32,408 nucleotides of DNA from an uncultured Lachnospiraceae bacterium (GTDB lineage Bacteria > Bacillota > Clostridia > Lachnospirales > Lachnospiraceae): positions 1 to 32,408 of the forward strand of contig CAKRNX010000008.1 in assembly GCA_934371475.1 (NCBI GenBank), given 5' to 3'. The notes beneath the pieces are model-generated. The model had not been told where the DNA came from and made no database searches. It was given only the letters and a program-made list of their open reading frames with translations. Below are positions 24,566 through 32,406 of this stretch, piece after piece (position 1 is the first letter of the stretch; each line of letters starts with the position of its first letter). Both the position numbers and the translations under genes were made by a program.

Positions 24566-25187
24566 GGGATGTACCTCCCTCAACTGTATCAAATGTAAAG
24601 TTTTCTCTCAGCTCTTCCAGCCTGTATGCAAACGAGTTGTCCACCAGAAGCCTCTCATGGTCCACATATCCCCTGATGCCTCCGCCAAAAGAAGTCTCTG
24701 CCATTCTCAGCTCTGTTCCTGTCAGCTCCTGCAGTTTTGCTTTCAGGCCCTCATCCTCCGGGCTGAGGTACACAGTAAAGTCTCTGCCGTCCGCGATCTT
24801 TTTCACGCTTTCGATCTGCTTTTCCAGCAGCTCCAGATAATCCGGAGTCTGACGGAAACCGCGCAGTTTTTCATTCACTTCTTCAAACAGCTGAGCAGTC
24901 AGCTCCTCCGTTCTCTCCGTCAGCTGGCGCTTCAGAGCTATCTGCTGCCTTGCCACAACAGAATTGCGCTCCCGTTTCAGATTGCCGATCTCTGACTTGA
25001 TCTTTGCGAGTGCTCTCTGGTTTTTCTCATCCCGGTATTCTTTTCCTTCTTTATCCAGAGTCTCCTGAAATTCTTTCAGTGACTCTTCACTCAGTTCGTT
25101 GGCTCTCCCGATTACGGAATCCTCGAAATGTTTCAGTTTTTCTTCGTTCGTCAAGCGAACCACCCTCTTTCTTGTCTTTTCATGCAA
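24558..25187 (-). CDS. ntpE: V-type ATPase subunit E (peripheral stalk)
   Basis: A 209-residue protein with a long charged N-terminal helix (about 10-105) and a C-terminal globular domain containing GGGIRGYVDHERLLVDNSFAYRLEELRE, the conserved end of subunit E. It joins the head to the stator. AAGG lies 6 bases before the ATG. It follows the G/F-type subunit gene by 3 bases and overlaps subunit A. Confidence 0.9.
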   Translation of the reverse strand: MHEKTRKRVVRLTNEEKLKHFEDSVIGRANELSEESLKEFQETLDKEGKEYRDEKNQRALAKIKSEIGNLKRERNSVVARQQIALKRQLTERTEELTAQLFEEVNEKLRGFRQTPDYLELLEKQIESVKKIADGRDFTVYLSPEDEGLKAKLQELTGTELRMAETSFGGGIRGYVDHERLLVDNSFAYRLEELRENFTFDTVEGGTSHE

Positions 25188-25190
25188 TCC

Positions 25191-25499
25191 TTATAATTTC
25201 AGTCCGATAGCCTCATTTACATATGATGTAATAAAATCCGGACTGCGCCCGGTTCCGTGCCGATCCGGAATCTCAATCAGAAGAGGCAGCTTACGGTTCA
25301 GCCGCACATCATCAATGATCTCAGGAAATTCCCTGCCGAATTTCTCCGTCAGAAGGATCAGCCCCACTTCGGGATCCTCCAGCGTCCTCTCCAGAGCCTC
25401 CCTCAGTTCCTGGCGCTCGTGTACCACGCAGCCCTCCACCCCGGCCAGTCTCATGCCGGTCAGGGTATCTACATTGTCACTGATCAGATACATTTTCAT
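25191..25499 (-). CDS. ntpG: V-type ATPase subunit F (central stalk)
   Basis: A 102-residue Rossmann-like protein: MKMYLISDNVDTLTGMRLAGVEG, GLILLTEKF and LPLLIEIPDRHG match archaeal/bacterial subunit F (NtpG in Enterococcus naming). It binds subunit D in the rotor. GGAG lies 8 bases before the ATG. Confidence 0.92.
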   Translation of the reverse strand: MKMYLISDNVDTLTGMRLAGVEGCVVHERQELREALERTLEDPEVGLILLTEKFGREFPEIIDDVRLNRKLPLLIEIPDRHGTGRSPDFITSYVNEAIGLKL

Positions 25500-25558
25500 A
25501 TCAAAATCTCCATTCTGTGTCGCCGCCTGACCGGATAGTGTCCATCCGGCTCTTTCTA

Positions 25559-26005
25559 TCAGAGTTTACCAAGGATCATGAAGGAGATGATCAGACCATA
25601 CAGAGCAATACCTTCGGCCATGGCCACGAAGATCATGGACTTACCAAAGATGCTGCCATCCTCGCTGATTGCGCCCAGAGCCGCACTTGCCGCGCTGGCC
25701 ACTGCAATACCGCCGCCGATACAGGACAGTCCGGTTACAAGACCTGCCGCAATATAGCCAAGGCCTGTCGCCAGTCCGGAAGCGGAAGCATCTGCAGCCG
25801 TCTCCGCTGCCACTGCCACGGTGTCATTACCGGTAAATGCCATCACCGCCGCGATCACCATCGTGCCAAAGAAGAAAAAGCAGTTTACTCCAAGTGAAGT
25901 TTTAAAACGTCCTCTGTTTCTCTCGCCGATCAGGAAAGCCCCAACCGGAACAACAATACTCAGTACCAGCGCAGTTACTAACATTACTTTCGTCATCTCA
26001 GACAT
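25559..26005 (-). CDS. ntpK: V-type ATPase subunit K (membrane rotor ring)
   Basis: 148 residues from MSEMTKVMLV; AAGGAGG lies upstream and the 31 extra codons of the open frame are rejected. Four transmembrane helices form two hairpins. The second (about 82-146) is a canonical c-type hairpin with Glu131 in AMAEGIALYG, the ion carrier. The first hairpin has no acidic residue within a helix, so there is one ion site per two hairpins. Helix 3 has GGGIAV where Na+-type NtpK has a Gln-containing GIAQGK. This gene has a separate 170-base leader and one of the strongest ribosome binding sites of the operon, as expected for a multi-copy ring subunit. Confidence 0.93.
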   Translation of the reverse strand: MSEMTKVMLVTALVLSIVVPVGAFLIGERNRGRFKTSLGVNCFFFFGTMVIAAVMAFTGNDTVAVAAETAADASASGLATGLGYIAAGLVTGLSCIGGGIAVASAASAALGAISEDGSIFGKSMIFVAMAEGIALYGLIISFMILGKL

Positions 26006-26175
26006 TTGATTTTCCTCCTTAATTCTGCCGCCCGATGTATGCCTGCACATTATTTCCGGCTTATCAAAAGCCTTTTCCGGACATGCCCGGGCGGACATTT
26101 TATTTTATATAGATTACACGAATGGTTCCGTGCTTCTCACTCTCACAATCCGTTTGTTTACAGCGGATTCTTTGC
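26006..26175 (-). promoter_or_regulatory. Structured leader before the rotor-ring gene
   Basis: 170 bases between the I and K genes. Inverted repeats on the minus strand: AATCCG/CGGATT, CACG/CGTG, GGCTT/AAGCC, and the self-complementary GCCCGGGC. An AT-rich TATATAAAAT could be a -10, but no -35 fits. It may raise expression or stability of the K message (inference). Confidence 0.35.
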
Positions 26176-28128
26176 TTATTTTTCATCCTTTTTCTTTACA
26201 AACGGGACAAAAGGCCGGCCGCTTCCTGTGTAAAATCTGCTGAACAGCTCGTAATACTCCAACCTCAGCACCTGTATTCCCACGATCAGACCTTCCATAC
26301 CGCAGACAAACACGTTGCCAAGCACTACCACAATCCAGTTTGTACCTGCCAGGCCGCCGCTCGTATAGCCTGCCAGCATCAGCACCACTTCCATCATGGC
26401 CGCATGGCTGACTGCGAACGCGCCGATACGGACAAAGGAAAGTGTGTTGGAAAAATAACTCAGGATTACTTCAAACAGTTCAAAGAAACTGGTAATCAGG
26501 AACATTCCCTTATCCTTTGGCATAGCGTCCGCTTTGTGCTGCACCAGCTTGCTTAACGGTTCTTTAAATGCAATGGCCACCAGCGGGATCACAAACATGA
26601 CAACCAGCACGCCGGTTGCCGGAAGCGCATGTCCTGTCATAAACAGTACAATCACAGCTACCACCGCTCCGTAAAATACCAGCCCGGCGATACCGTTCGT
26701 ATCAAACACAGTACCCTCCACGTTCCGCGCCTTCACACTGTTAATGATATGGAATACCATCGTCAGCAGGATCAGGAACATACCAAACGCAATGGCTACA
26801 ACAAAGACCGTATTCAGGCTGCCGATAAACGGCAGGGAAGCCATCGCCTCCTTGGGCTTTAGCCAGAACGAGGGAACTACATCTTCAAATCCGAAGAAGC
26901 TGCCGTACATAAATCCGAAGAATGTCGAGAACACACCGGCGCTCGCAAGGCATCCCGCCAGGTCTATATGCTTGAACCGGTAAAGCAGAATACCTCCGAT
27001 CAGAAGGCAGAGTCCCTGTCCCACATCGCCGAACATCGCGCCGAAAATAAACGCGTAAGTCAGCGCCACAAAAATGGTGGGATCAAATTCATTGTAGGAC
27101 GGCAGGCCGTACATCCTGACAAACATTTCAAACGGTCTGGCCACCTTCGGATTTTTCAGTTTGGTCGGCGGCTGATGCAGCACCTTATTGTTCTCATCCT
27201 CCACCATGCAGATCAGCTTTTTGTCATCTTTAATCTCTTTTAGGAAAGCGTCCGCATCGCTCTGCGCCATCCATCCGCAGAGGATATAGTAGACCGGATC
27301 TTTCTCATCCCCGGCCGTGTAGGCTGCCAGCTTACGCACATCAAAGTTGGCTGACATCGCAGCCAGCTTCTTTCTGGCCAGCACCAGCTCTTCCTTCGAT
27401 CCTTCCAGCTCCTGACGGATCTTCTCATCACACTGCCGGATCTCTTTCTCCAGCTCATCAATCTCGCCGCCGAGGCTATGGTAGACCTCATGCGGCAGAC
27501 CCGCATATTCATTCGGCACAAAGAAGCGCTCAAAATGAAGGGAAGCGTACACGGCGTCCACGCGCCTTACCTCTGACTCAGGCACAAAATAAATGCCCCA
27601 AATATACTGCCCGTCCTCTCTGCACCGGTAAAATACCGTGTCAATCTCTTCATCCACGTAGTCTCGGATCTTGTTCAGGTACAGCTTGTTCACGCGTCCG
27701 AACCGGAACTTGATAAACTGGAATCCCATGATTTTTTCCAGATCATATGGAAAATCCTGGAATGGCTCCAGTTTCTTTCTGGACTCTTCTTTCTCTGCCT
27801 TTTTCTGAAGCAGTTCATTTTTTTTCTTATTATATCCGCCGACCCGTTCATCCAGCTTTTTGATCACATTCAGCGCACTCTCCAGTGAAATACTGCCTTC
27901 AAGTCTGCTGTTTGTCTGGGACTTTAACGTATTCAGATATCCGTCCGCCCTGCTGATCCACTCTTTGTACGGATTGACTTCAATAAACGGCCGGAGGTTT
28001 TTTACTGTCTGCAGCTCCGACATGGCATTTTCCAGATGGATCTCATACCTGGAAAGATACTCGCTGACAACCCGGTCAATATCCGTCCTGGGACCGGTAA
28101 TCGCCAGAAATTTCATTTTTACAATCAT
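26176..28128 (-). CDS. ntpI: V-type ATPase subunit I (membrane stator, a-subunit)
   Basis: 650 residues from MIVKMKFLAITGP, with AGGGGG upstream; the 19 codons before it in frame overlap the C gene and are rejected. The N-terminal half is cytoplasmic, with coiled coil (about 85-130 and 230-265). The C-terminal half has about seven or eight transmembrane helices starting near residue 350. The essential Arg (about 567) is in LSFVRIGAFAVSHA, facing the rotor-ring Glu131 and forming the ion half-channels. It starts 13 bases after the C-gene stop. Confidence 0.95.
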   Translation of the reverse strand: MIVKMKFLAITGPRTDIDRVVSEYLSRYEIHLENAMSELQTVKNLRPFIEVNPYKEWISRADGYLNTLKSQTNSRLEGSISLESALNVIKKLDERVGGYNKKKNELLQKKAEKEESRKKLEPFQDFPYDLEKIMGFQFIKFRFGRVNKLYLNKIRDYVDEEIDTVFYRCREDGQYIWGIYFVPESEVRRVDAVYASLHFERFFVPNEYAGLPHEVYHSLGGEIDELEKEIRQCDEKIRQELEGSKEELVLARKKLAAMSANFDVRKLAAYTAGDEKDPVYYILCGWMAQSDADAFLKEIKDDKKLICMVEDENNKVLHQPPTKLKNPKVARPFEMFVRMYGLPSYNEFDPTIFVALTYAFIFGAMFGDVGQGLCLLIGGILLYRFKHIDLAGCLASAGVFSTFFGFMYGSFFGFEDVVPSFWLKPKEAMASLPFIGSLNTVFVVAIAFGMFLILLTMVFHIINSVKARNVEGTVFDTNGIAGLVFYGAVVAVIVLFMTGHALPATGVLVVMFVIPLVAIAFKEPLSKLVQHKADAMPKDKGMFLITSFFELFEVILSYFSNTLSFVRIGAFAVSHAAMMEVVLMLAGYTSGGLAGTNWIVVVLGNVFVCGMEGLIVGIQVLRLEYYELFSRFYTGSGRPFVPFVKKKDEK

Positions 28129-28141
28129 TATTATGTTCCCC

Positions 28142-29170
28142 CTAAACCACCAGAGCCGCTTCCGCGTCCAGCCCATAGCGTACACACTCCAGAATACTGG
28201 TCAGCTGATCAATCTCATGCTCCTTGTCAAACAGATAGGAGATCATCACCGCAATGGAATACGGTTCTGACTGCACCAGACGGTGCTGGATCTCCCGTCG
28301 GATCCTGATATACATCTCTTCTAGGTGATCTGTGTCCAGCCCCGGATAATGTCGTCCGTAATAGCTCTCTGCCAGCAGCTCTTCCAGCTCCTTCATCGTA
28401 GACGCCTCGGTCATTCTCCTTAATTCCTGCCTGTGCATATGCACCCCCACCGGCAGCATCACCGCTGTCAGCTGTGCCGGCGACATGTTGTAGTATTTTT
28501 TTCCTCTCGCAATCCACTGGATATTCAGAAGCTCCATCTTGACCCCGTACATCTCTGTCACCATGTCCAGCTCCTGTCCTTTCAGATACTTTTTGCGTTC
28601 CTTCCAGAAATTCAAAAAATACTCATAATCCAGCGCCGTGGCGTAATCCCACAGCGTGCTCCCCGGACGCTCCTGCACCTTGGCCAGACATTTCTCATAT
28701 CCTGTCCCCTGCAGAGCTGCCAGCAGCGTGGGAATGTCTTTGCACTCCGACAGCTGTTCCGGTTTCAGCCTGGAATGATGGCTGAAAAAATCTTTGAAAT
28801 ACGACAGATCAATCGTCACATCCCTGTGGTCAAATATTCTTCCCAGACACTGTTTGAGTACCGTTACCTCATACTTCTGAAAATACATATCCAGGAATCT
28901 TCTCTGTCTGGCGGAGCAGAACCGGTATATCTTCTGGAAATCAATGCCGATAGACTGATCCAGGATCCCCTCGATCTGTTCCCGGTGCAGCTCGGCTCCT
29001 TCATATCCCGCAAACACCTGCTCATACGCCGGATGCTGGCGAAGATAATTCAGCGCCTCCGTCACATTCCTGGATCCGCCCAGTTCCAGATATTCTTCTC
29101 TGGTAAACAGGCGGCTCGAAATAGCCCGGAGTTTAGTGGCCACACCGCTGTAAGCTAACAGTTTCCCCAT
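28142..29170 (-). CDS. ntpC: V-type ATPase subunit C (AC39-like, rotor adaptor)
   Basis: A 342-residue, all-helical protein. It begins MGKLLAYSGVATKLRAISSRLFTREEYLEL and has repeated helical motifs such as YEVTVLKQCL and YFLNFWKERKKYLKG, fitting subunit C/d, which couples the central shaft to the membrane ring. It lies 1 base after the first gene of the operon, whose end supplies a GAGGTG ribosome binding site. Confidence 0.9.
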   Translation of the reverse strand: MGKLLAYSGVATKLRAISSRLFTREEYLELGGSRNVTEALNYLRQHPAYEQVFAGYEGAELHREQIEGILDQSIGIDFQKIYRFCSARQRRFLDMYFQKYEVTVLKQCLGRIFDHRDVTIDLSYFKDFFSHHSRLKPEQLSECKDIPTLLAALQGTGYEKCLAKVQERPGSTLWDYATALDYEYFLNFWKERKKYLKGQELDMVTEMYGVKMELLNIQWIARGKKYYNMSPAQLTAVMLPVGVHMHRQELRRMTEASTMKELEELLAESYYGRHYPGLDTDHLEEMYIRIRREIQHRLVQSEPYSIAVMISYLFDKEHEIDQLTSILECVRYGLDAEAALVV

Positions 29171-29171
29171 G

Positions 29172-29495
29172 TTATGACACCTCGATCACTCTTCTGAACA
29201 GTTGTTCTGCCATCTGTGTGTGACTGCTCTGATACATCTGTTCCAGATGCTCCAGCGCCTGCTCATTCTCTGTTTTCATATCTTCCAGCCGCTGCCTGTT
29301 TTTTTCTTCCAGGCGGTCGCTTAGTTCTGCCAGCGTTTCCTTTGTCTTGCTTTCCAGCTCCTCATCAAAGCCCTTCCGCTCCTCCAGATTCTTGCTGGTC
29401 AGCTCCTTTTTTCTGCTTGCTGCCTGATCCACAATCTGCTGAGCTGCAGCATCGATCTCCGACAGCCGCGCCACCACATCATTCATCTGAATCAT
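29172..29495 (-). CDS. ntpF: V-type ATPase peripheral-stalk subunit (G/H-like)
   Basis: 107 residues from MIQMNDVVARL, with AGGAGG 7 bases upstream; the ATG eight codons earlier is rejected for this reason. It is almost wholly a charged helix (AAQQIVDQAASRKKEL...RQRLEDMKTENEQALEHLEQMYQ), as expected of the subunit that pairs with E in the peripheral stalk. It is the first gene of the nine-gene operon. Assignment rests on position, length and coiled-coil character. Confidence 0.78.
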   Translation of the reverse strand: MIQMNDVVARLSEIDAAAQQIVDQAASRKKELTSKNLEERKGFDEELESKTKETLAELSDRLEEKNRQRLEDMKTENEQALEHLEQMYQSSHTQMAEQLFRRVIEVS

Positions 29496-29587
29496 ACATC
29501 CACCTCCTGTTTTCACCATCGAATCATTGATCCCGCCGCACAGACCACATACTGTACAGCTGAATAATTCCTGCGGTTAACGTCTTA

Positions 29588-29593
29588 ATTATA
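29588..29593 (-). promoter_or_regulatory. Likely -10 of the V-ATPase operon promoter
   Basis: Perfect TATAAT on the minus strand, about 95 bases before the first start codon. The expected -35 position (TTATTT, 17 bases away) is poor, so an activator may be needed. Confidence 0.45.
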
Positions 29594-29812
29594 CGCCTGT
29601 TTTTAAACTAAAATAAGTCTTATATTGAAATTTAATCAATCACTGAACGGCATCTGTTTCAGTTCACAATCAGGCAACGGCAACCGGCACCGTGTACTTT
29701 TTCGCTTTTTGCACATTTTATTTTCCTTCTCAATTTTTGTAAAATATTTCTTTGATATGGTGCCATATAAAATTAATATTTCTGTTTTTCCGATGATCCC
29801 CCCGGAAAACGC

Positions 29813-29840
29813 TTGACAAATCCCGGATGTCTGCGAAAAT
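29813..29840 (+). promoter_or_regulatory. Promoter of trmB
   Basis: Perfect -35 TTGACA (29813-29818), 16-base spacer, -10 GAAAAT (29835-29840). Confidence 0.6.
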
Positions 29841-29890
29841 AGAAAAGTATGCAGTCAAGAATTTATTCATAATTAAGGAGAACAGAATTT

Positions 29891-30547
29891 ATGCGACTGA
29901 GAAATATTCCCGGTTCCCGGGATGCTATTGCCGCCAGTGAATTTGTGATTCATGAAGATGTGATGACCGAAAAGAAAGGTCTCTGGCATGAAGTTTTTGG
30001 AAATGATCTTCCTATATATATAGAAGTCGGCATGGGAAAAGGCAAATTTATCACGACACAGGCTCAGCTCCATCCCGAGCGCAACTTTATCGGCATCGAG
30101 AAATATTCCAGTGTCCTGATCCGCGCGCTGGAGAAGCGCGAACAGCTGACCGATCTGCACAATCTGTATTTTCTGCGTATGGACGCCGAGGATCTTCCCG
30201 AAGTATTCGGCTCCGGAGAAGTATCCGGCATTTATCTGAATTTTTCAGATCCCTGGCCCAAGGACCGCCATGCCAAACGGCGTCTCCCCAGCAAAGAATT
30301 TCTGGCCCGCTATGATCAGATTCTCACGCCCCAGGGACGGGTTGAATTTAAAACTGACAACCGCTCCCTCTTTGATTTTGCGCTTGAACAGGCCAGAGAA
30401 GCCGGCTGGATCATCGATGCCTGCACTTATGACCTGCACCACGATGAAATGCTCTGTCAGGGCAACATTATGACCGAATATGAAGAGCGCTTTTCCGCTC
30501 AGGGAAATCCTATCCACAAAGTTATCCTTCACCGCGAAGTCCGATGA
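29891..30547 (+). CDS. trmB: tRNA (guanosine(46)-N7)-methyltransferase
   Basis: A 218-residue SAM-dependent enzyme that makes m7G46 in the variable loop of tRNAs. The SAM-binding motif IEVGMGKGKF is at about 44-53, IGIEKY follows, and the hallmark SDPWPKDRHAKRRL is at about 119-132. VEFKTDN and EYEERF near the C-terminus complete the family pattern. AAGGAG lies 10 bases before the ATG. It starts MRLRNIPGS, as in close relatives. It stands alone on the plus strand, divergent from the V-ATPase operon. Confidence 0.96.
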   Translation: MRLRNIPGSRDAIAASEFVIHEDVMTEKKGLWHEVFGNDLPIYIEVGMGKGKFITTQAQLHPERNFIGIEKYSSVLIRALEKREQLTDLHNLYFLRMDAEDLPEVFGSGEVSGIYLNFSDPWPKDRHAKRRLPSKEFLARYDQILTPQGRVEFKTDNRSLFDFALEQAREAGWIIDACTYDLHHDEMLCQGNIMTEYEERFSAQGNPIHKVILHREVR

Positions 30548-30711
30548 CGGCACAGGGCGGACAGCTTTTTACAGGGTTTCTTTTCTTTGCCCTGCAGGAT
30601 CCGTTTTACCTCGTCTATTGATTTTTTCAGCACACAAGCCCGGCGATTTAAGCCGGGCTTGTCGTATGTGACTCTGTATAATTTTTCCTTCCAGGGACCA
30701 ATGCCTACCAT
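30529..30711 (-). CDS. Possible small basic protein of 60 residues
   Basis: Not recognised. An ATG with a good GGGAGG ribosome binding site 6 bases upstream, 63 bases after the AI-2E permease stop and likely in its transcript. The product begins MVGIGPWKEKLYRVTYDKPG and is Lys/Arg-rich with three Cys (about 26, 47 and 54). Codon choice resembles the neighbouring genes. Its last 19 bases overlap the 3' end of trmB on the other strand. A perfect 11-bp inverted repeat lies inside it (30634-30662). The competing explanation is plain non-coding space with a hairpin. Confidence 0.45.
   Translation of the reverse strand: MVGIGPWKEKLYRVTYDKPGLNRRACVLKKSIDEVKRILQGKEKKPCKKLSALCRHRTSR
30634..30662. other. 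Perfect 11-bp hairpin between convergent genes
   Basis: ACAAGCCCGGC (30634-30644) with GCCGGGCTTGT (30652-30662) and a 7-base loop. No T-tract follows directly on either strand, so intrinsic termination is uncertain. It may still serve as an RNA 3'-end stabiliser, or it may be part of the small gene. Confidence 0.5.
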
Positions 30712-30774
30712 TGTGTGCCTCCCTGTCTTTTTATTTCCTTTTATGTCTTATCTTATGCGGAAACAGTGCCTTTG

Positions 30775-32016
30775 TCAGAGCTGATCCATAGAGATATGTT
30801 TCCGTTTCAAACGATGCCTCATATACCGCTCTGCCAGATAGCCCAGCGTCGCCATCACCGGCACGCCCAGGAACATTCCGATCACGCCGAAAAATTTCCC
30901 GCCGATTGTGATCGCAAAAATAATCCACAGGGGCTTCATTCCAGTCGAATCGCCCAGAAGCTTCGGTCCCAGGATCAGTCCGTCGAATTGCTGCAGACAC
31001 AGGATCATGACCGCAAATATCAGTGCCTTGATCGGATCAATACAGAGAATAATGACAATACCGGGGATAGCTCCGATAAACGGTCCAAAATAAGGGATCA
31101 TATTTGTAATACCCACAATCACACTGATCAGCAGCACGTACGGCAGCTTCAGGATCGTCATCAAAATGGAGCACAGCACACCGATAATAAAGGAGTCGAT
31201 CATTTTGCTCACAAGATATTTGCTGAAAATATTATTGCATTCCAGCACCAGCTCTTTGGTATAGGAAATCTTCTGAGCCGGCACAAATGCATACAGCACA
31301 ATCTTGATCATCCGCCTGAGCGACTGTTTCCCGTACAACATATAGACGGAGACAATCAGGGCAATCAGGAAATTTCCAAGCCAGGTCACAATCGACACCG
31401 AAGCCGTGTACAGCACAGGGATCAGATCTCCCGCTACTGTGCGCAGCTCGGACGTCACATCCGACTGAGTACTCTCCAGCATGGAAATGATGGAGCTGAA
31501 ATCCACTGTCGGGAACTTGTGCTGCATCTCTTCCAGTATATCTAACAGCGACTTGTATGCCGCCGGGAGCTGATTGATCAGGTCAACCAGATTTCTCACC
31601 ACTTCCGGCAATACATAAGTCAGAATTACAATGATCATTCCCAGACCCAGCACATAGACAATCAGCATGGCAATCACCGTGCGCACCCGCTCTCTTTTTC
31701 TCAGCACAGGAGAAATTTTCTCAAGCAGCGACCCCACCGCCTTGACAAACGGATTGAGAATGTACGCAATCAGCAGCGCAATCAGGAACGGTCCCACCGC
31801 CCGGAACATGCCGTTAAAAGCCTCCTTCGTCTGATCAAAAGAAATAATTACCTTGATTGCAATGGTACAGAACACAACCAGCACAAACGTGTAGATACAT
31901 ATAGTAAAGTACTGGTCATTTTTGATAAATTTCTGGTTTTCTCCCAGAGGGGTAGCGTGACGCAATGTCTTTCTTTCCCTTTTCTCCTGTCCTGTTTCGT
32001 TTTTTTCCTGCTCCAT
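30775..32016 (-). CDS. AI-2E family transporter (TqsA/PerM-like permease)
   Basis: 413 residues from the ATG at 32016 (AAGAAGAG upstream); a GTG at 32040 in frame is less supported. The N-terminus is hydrophilic and charged (about 40 residues), followed by about eight transmembrane helices and a soluble loop between the third and fourth (about 140-200). Conserved motifs: TNMIPYFGPFIGAIPG, DGLILGPKLLGDSTGMKPLWIIFAI and GVIGMFLGVPVMA. Family members export varied small molecules or ions (some act as Na+/H+ antiporters); AI-2 transport is not implied by the name. It has its own promoter and a leader of about 185 bases containing repeat copy E. Confidence 0.9.
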   Translation of the reverse strand: MEQEKNETGQEKRERKTLRHATPLGENQKFIKNDQYFTICIYTFVLVVFCTIAIKVIISFDQTKEAFNGMFRAVGPFLIALLIAYILNPFVKAVGSLLEKISPVLRKRERVRTVIAMLIVYVLGLGMIIVILTYVLPEVVRNLVDLINQLPAAYKSLLDILEEMQHKFPTVDFSSIISMLESTQSDVTSELRTVAGDLIPVLYTASVSIVTWLGNFLIALIVSVYMLYGKQSLRRMIKIVLYAFVPAQKISYTKELVLECNNIFSKYLVSKMIDSFIIGVLCSILMTILKLPYVLLISVIVGITNMIPYFGPFIGAIPGIVIILCIDPIKALIFAVMILCLQQFDGLILGPKLLGDSTGMKPLWIIFAITIGGKFFGVIGMFLGVPVMATLGYLAERYMRHRLKRKHISMDQL

Positions 32017-32098
32017 AGTTTTCTCTTCTTTCCGCTGCACCTTTATCCGTCGGTCTCTGCAGCTTCATCGGTACTCATTGGTCTTCAAAACATTTACT

Positions 32099-32158
32099 TT
32101 CAGGAATGCCCCGGCATTCTTGCTGCAAGGTGCGCGTCACCTTACATCCGGTGTAAAG
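32099..32158 (-). repeat. Dispersed repeat copy E in the permease leader
   Basis: The minus strand reads GGTGACGCGCACCTTGCAGC then AAGAATGCCGGGGCATTCCTGAA, nearly identical to 21359-21400. Hairpins: GAATGCC/GGCATTC, AAGGTG/CACCTT and CTTACA/TGTAAAG-type. Confidence 0.75.
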
Positions 32159-32202
32159 CGATCGCTCACATTCTGTCCGGCTCAACTTCACACACTTCTT
32201 TC

Positions 32203-32232
32203 AGTATATCATGTGCCTCAGATGAATTGCAA
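32203..32232 (-). promoter_or_regulatory. Promoter of the AI-2E family permease
   Basis: Minus-strand -35 TTGCAA (32227-32232), 18-base spacer, -10 TATACT (32203-32208) with an extended TG one base upstream. Confidence 0.6.
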
Positions 32233-32275
32233 TCGACAAAGAATGTAAAAAAAATAAATTTTATTAAAAAAGGGC

Positions 32276-32304
32276 TTGCATTTTTTTAAATCCTGTACTA
32301 TAAT
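32276..32304 (+). promoter_or_regulatory. Promoter of tRNA-Lys
   Basis: -35 TTGCAT (32276-32281), 17-base spacer, perfect -10 TATAAT (32299-32304), about 30 bases before the tRNA. Confidence 0.75.
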
Positions 32305-32333
32305 GTTCAATGTTCGACAGAACAATATAAAAT

Positions 32334-32406
32334 GCGCTTCTAGCTCAGTTGGTAGAGCACCTGACTCTTAATCAGGGTGTCCAGGGTTCGAGCCCCTGGA
32401 GGCGCA
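32334..32406 (+). tRNA. tRNA-Lys (anticodon CTT)
   Basis: A full cloverleaf. The acceptor GCGCTTC pairs with GAGGCGC (one G-U pair); D arm GCTC/GAGC; anticodon stem CCTGA/TCAGG around CTCTTAA with anticodon CTT; variable loop GTGTC; T arm CAGGG-TTCGAGC-CCCTG; discriminator A. The two bases left in the window after the discriminator are CG, so CCA is not encoded. Confidence 0.97.

Larger units (their letters stand above)
29496..29890. other. Divergent control region between the V-ATPase operon and trmB
   Basis: 395 AT-rich bases without a supported gene. It contains the V-ATPase -10, the trmB promoter, the inverted repeat ATTGA-7-TCAAT (29625-29641), and ATATGG-TG-CCATAT (29755-29768). The two inverted repeats could be operators; nothing identifies their protein. 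Confidence 0.4.
32017..32333. other. Divergent control region between the permease and tRNA-Lys
   Basis: 317 bases without a supported protein gene. They hold repeat copy E, the permease promoter (minus), an A/T-rich tract around 32247-32270, the tRNA promoter (plus) and the inverted repeat TGTTC-4-GAACA (32311-32324) between the tRNA -10 and the tRNA. Confidence 0.5.

Noticed and set aside
30775..32016. Evidence for autoinducer-2 signalling
   Set aside because: The AI-2E family name does not establish AI-2 transport; no luxS or lsr-type genes are present.
32311..32324. TGTTC-4-GAACA as a LexA site near the tRNA promoter
   Set aside because: The half-sites have the wrong orientation relative to the Firmicute CGAAC-4-GTTCG box.
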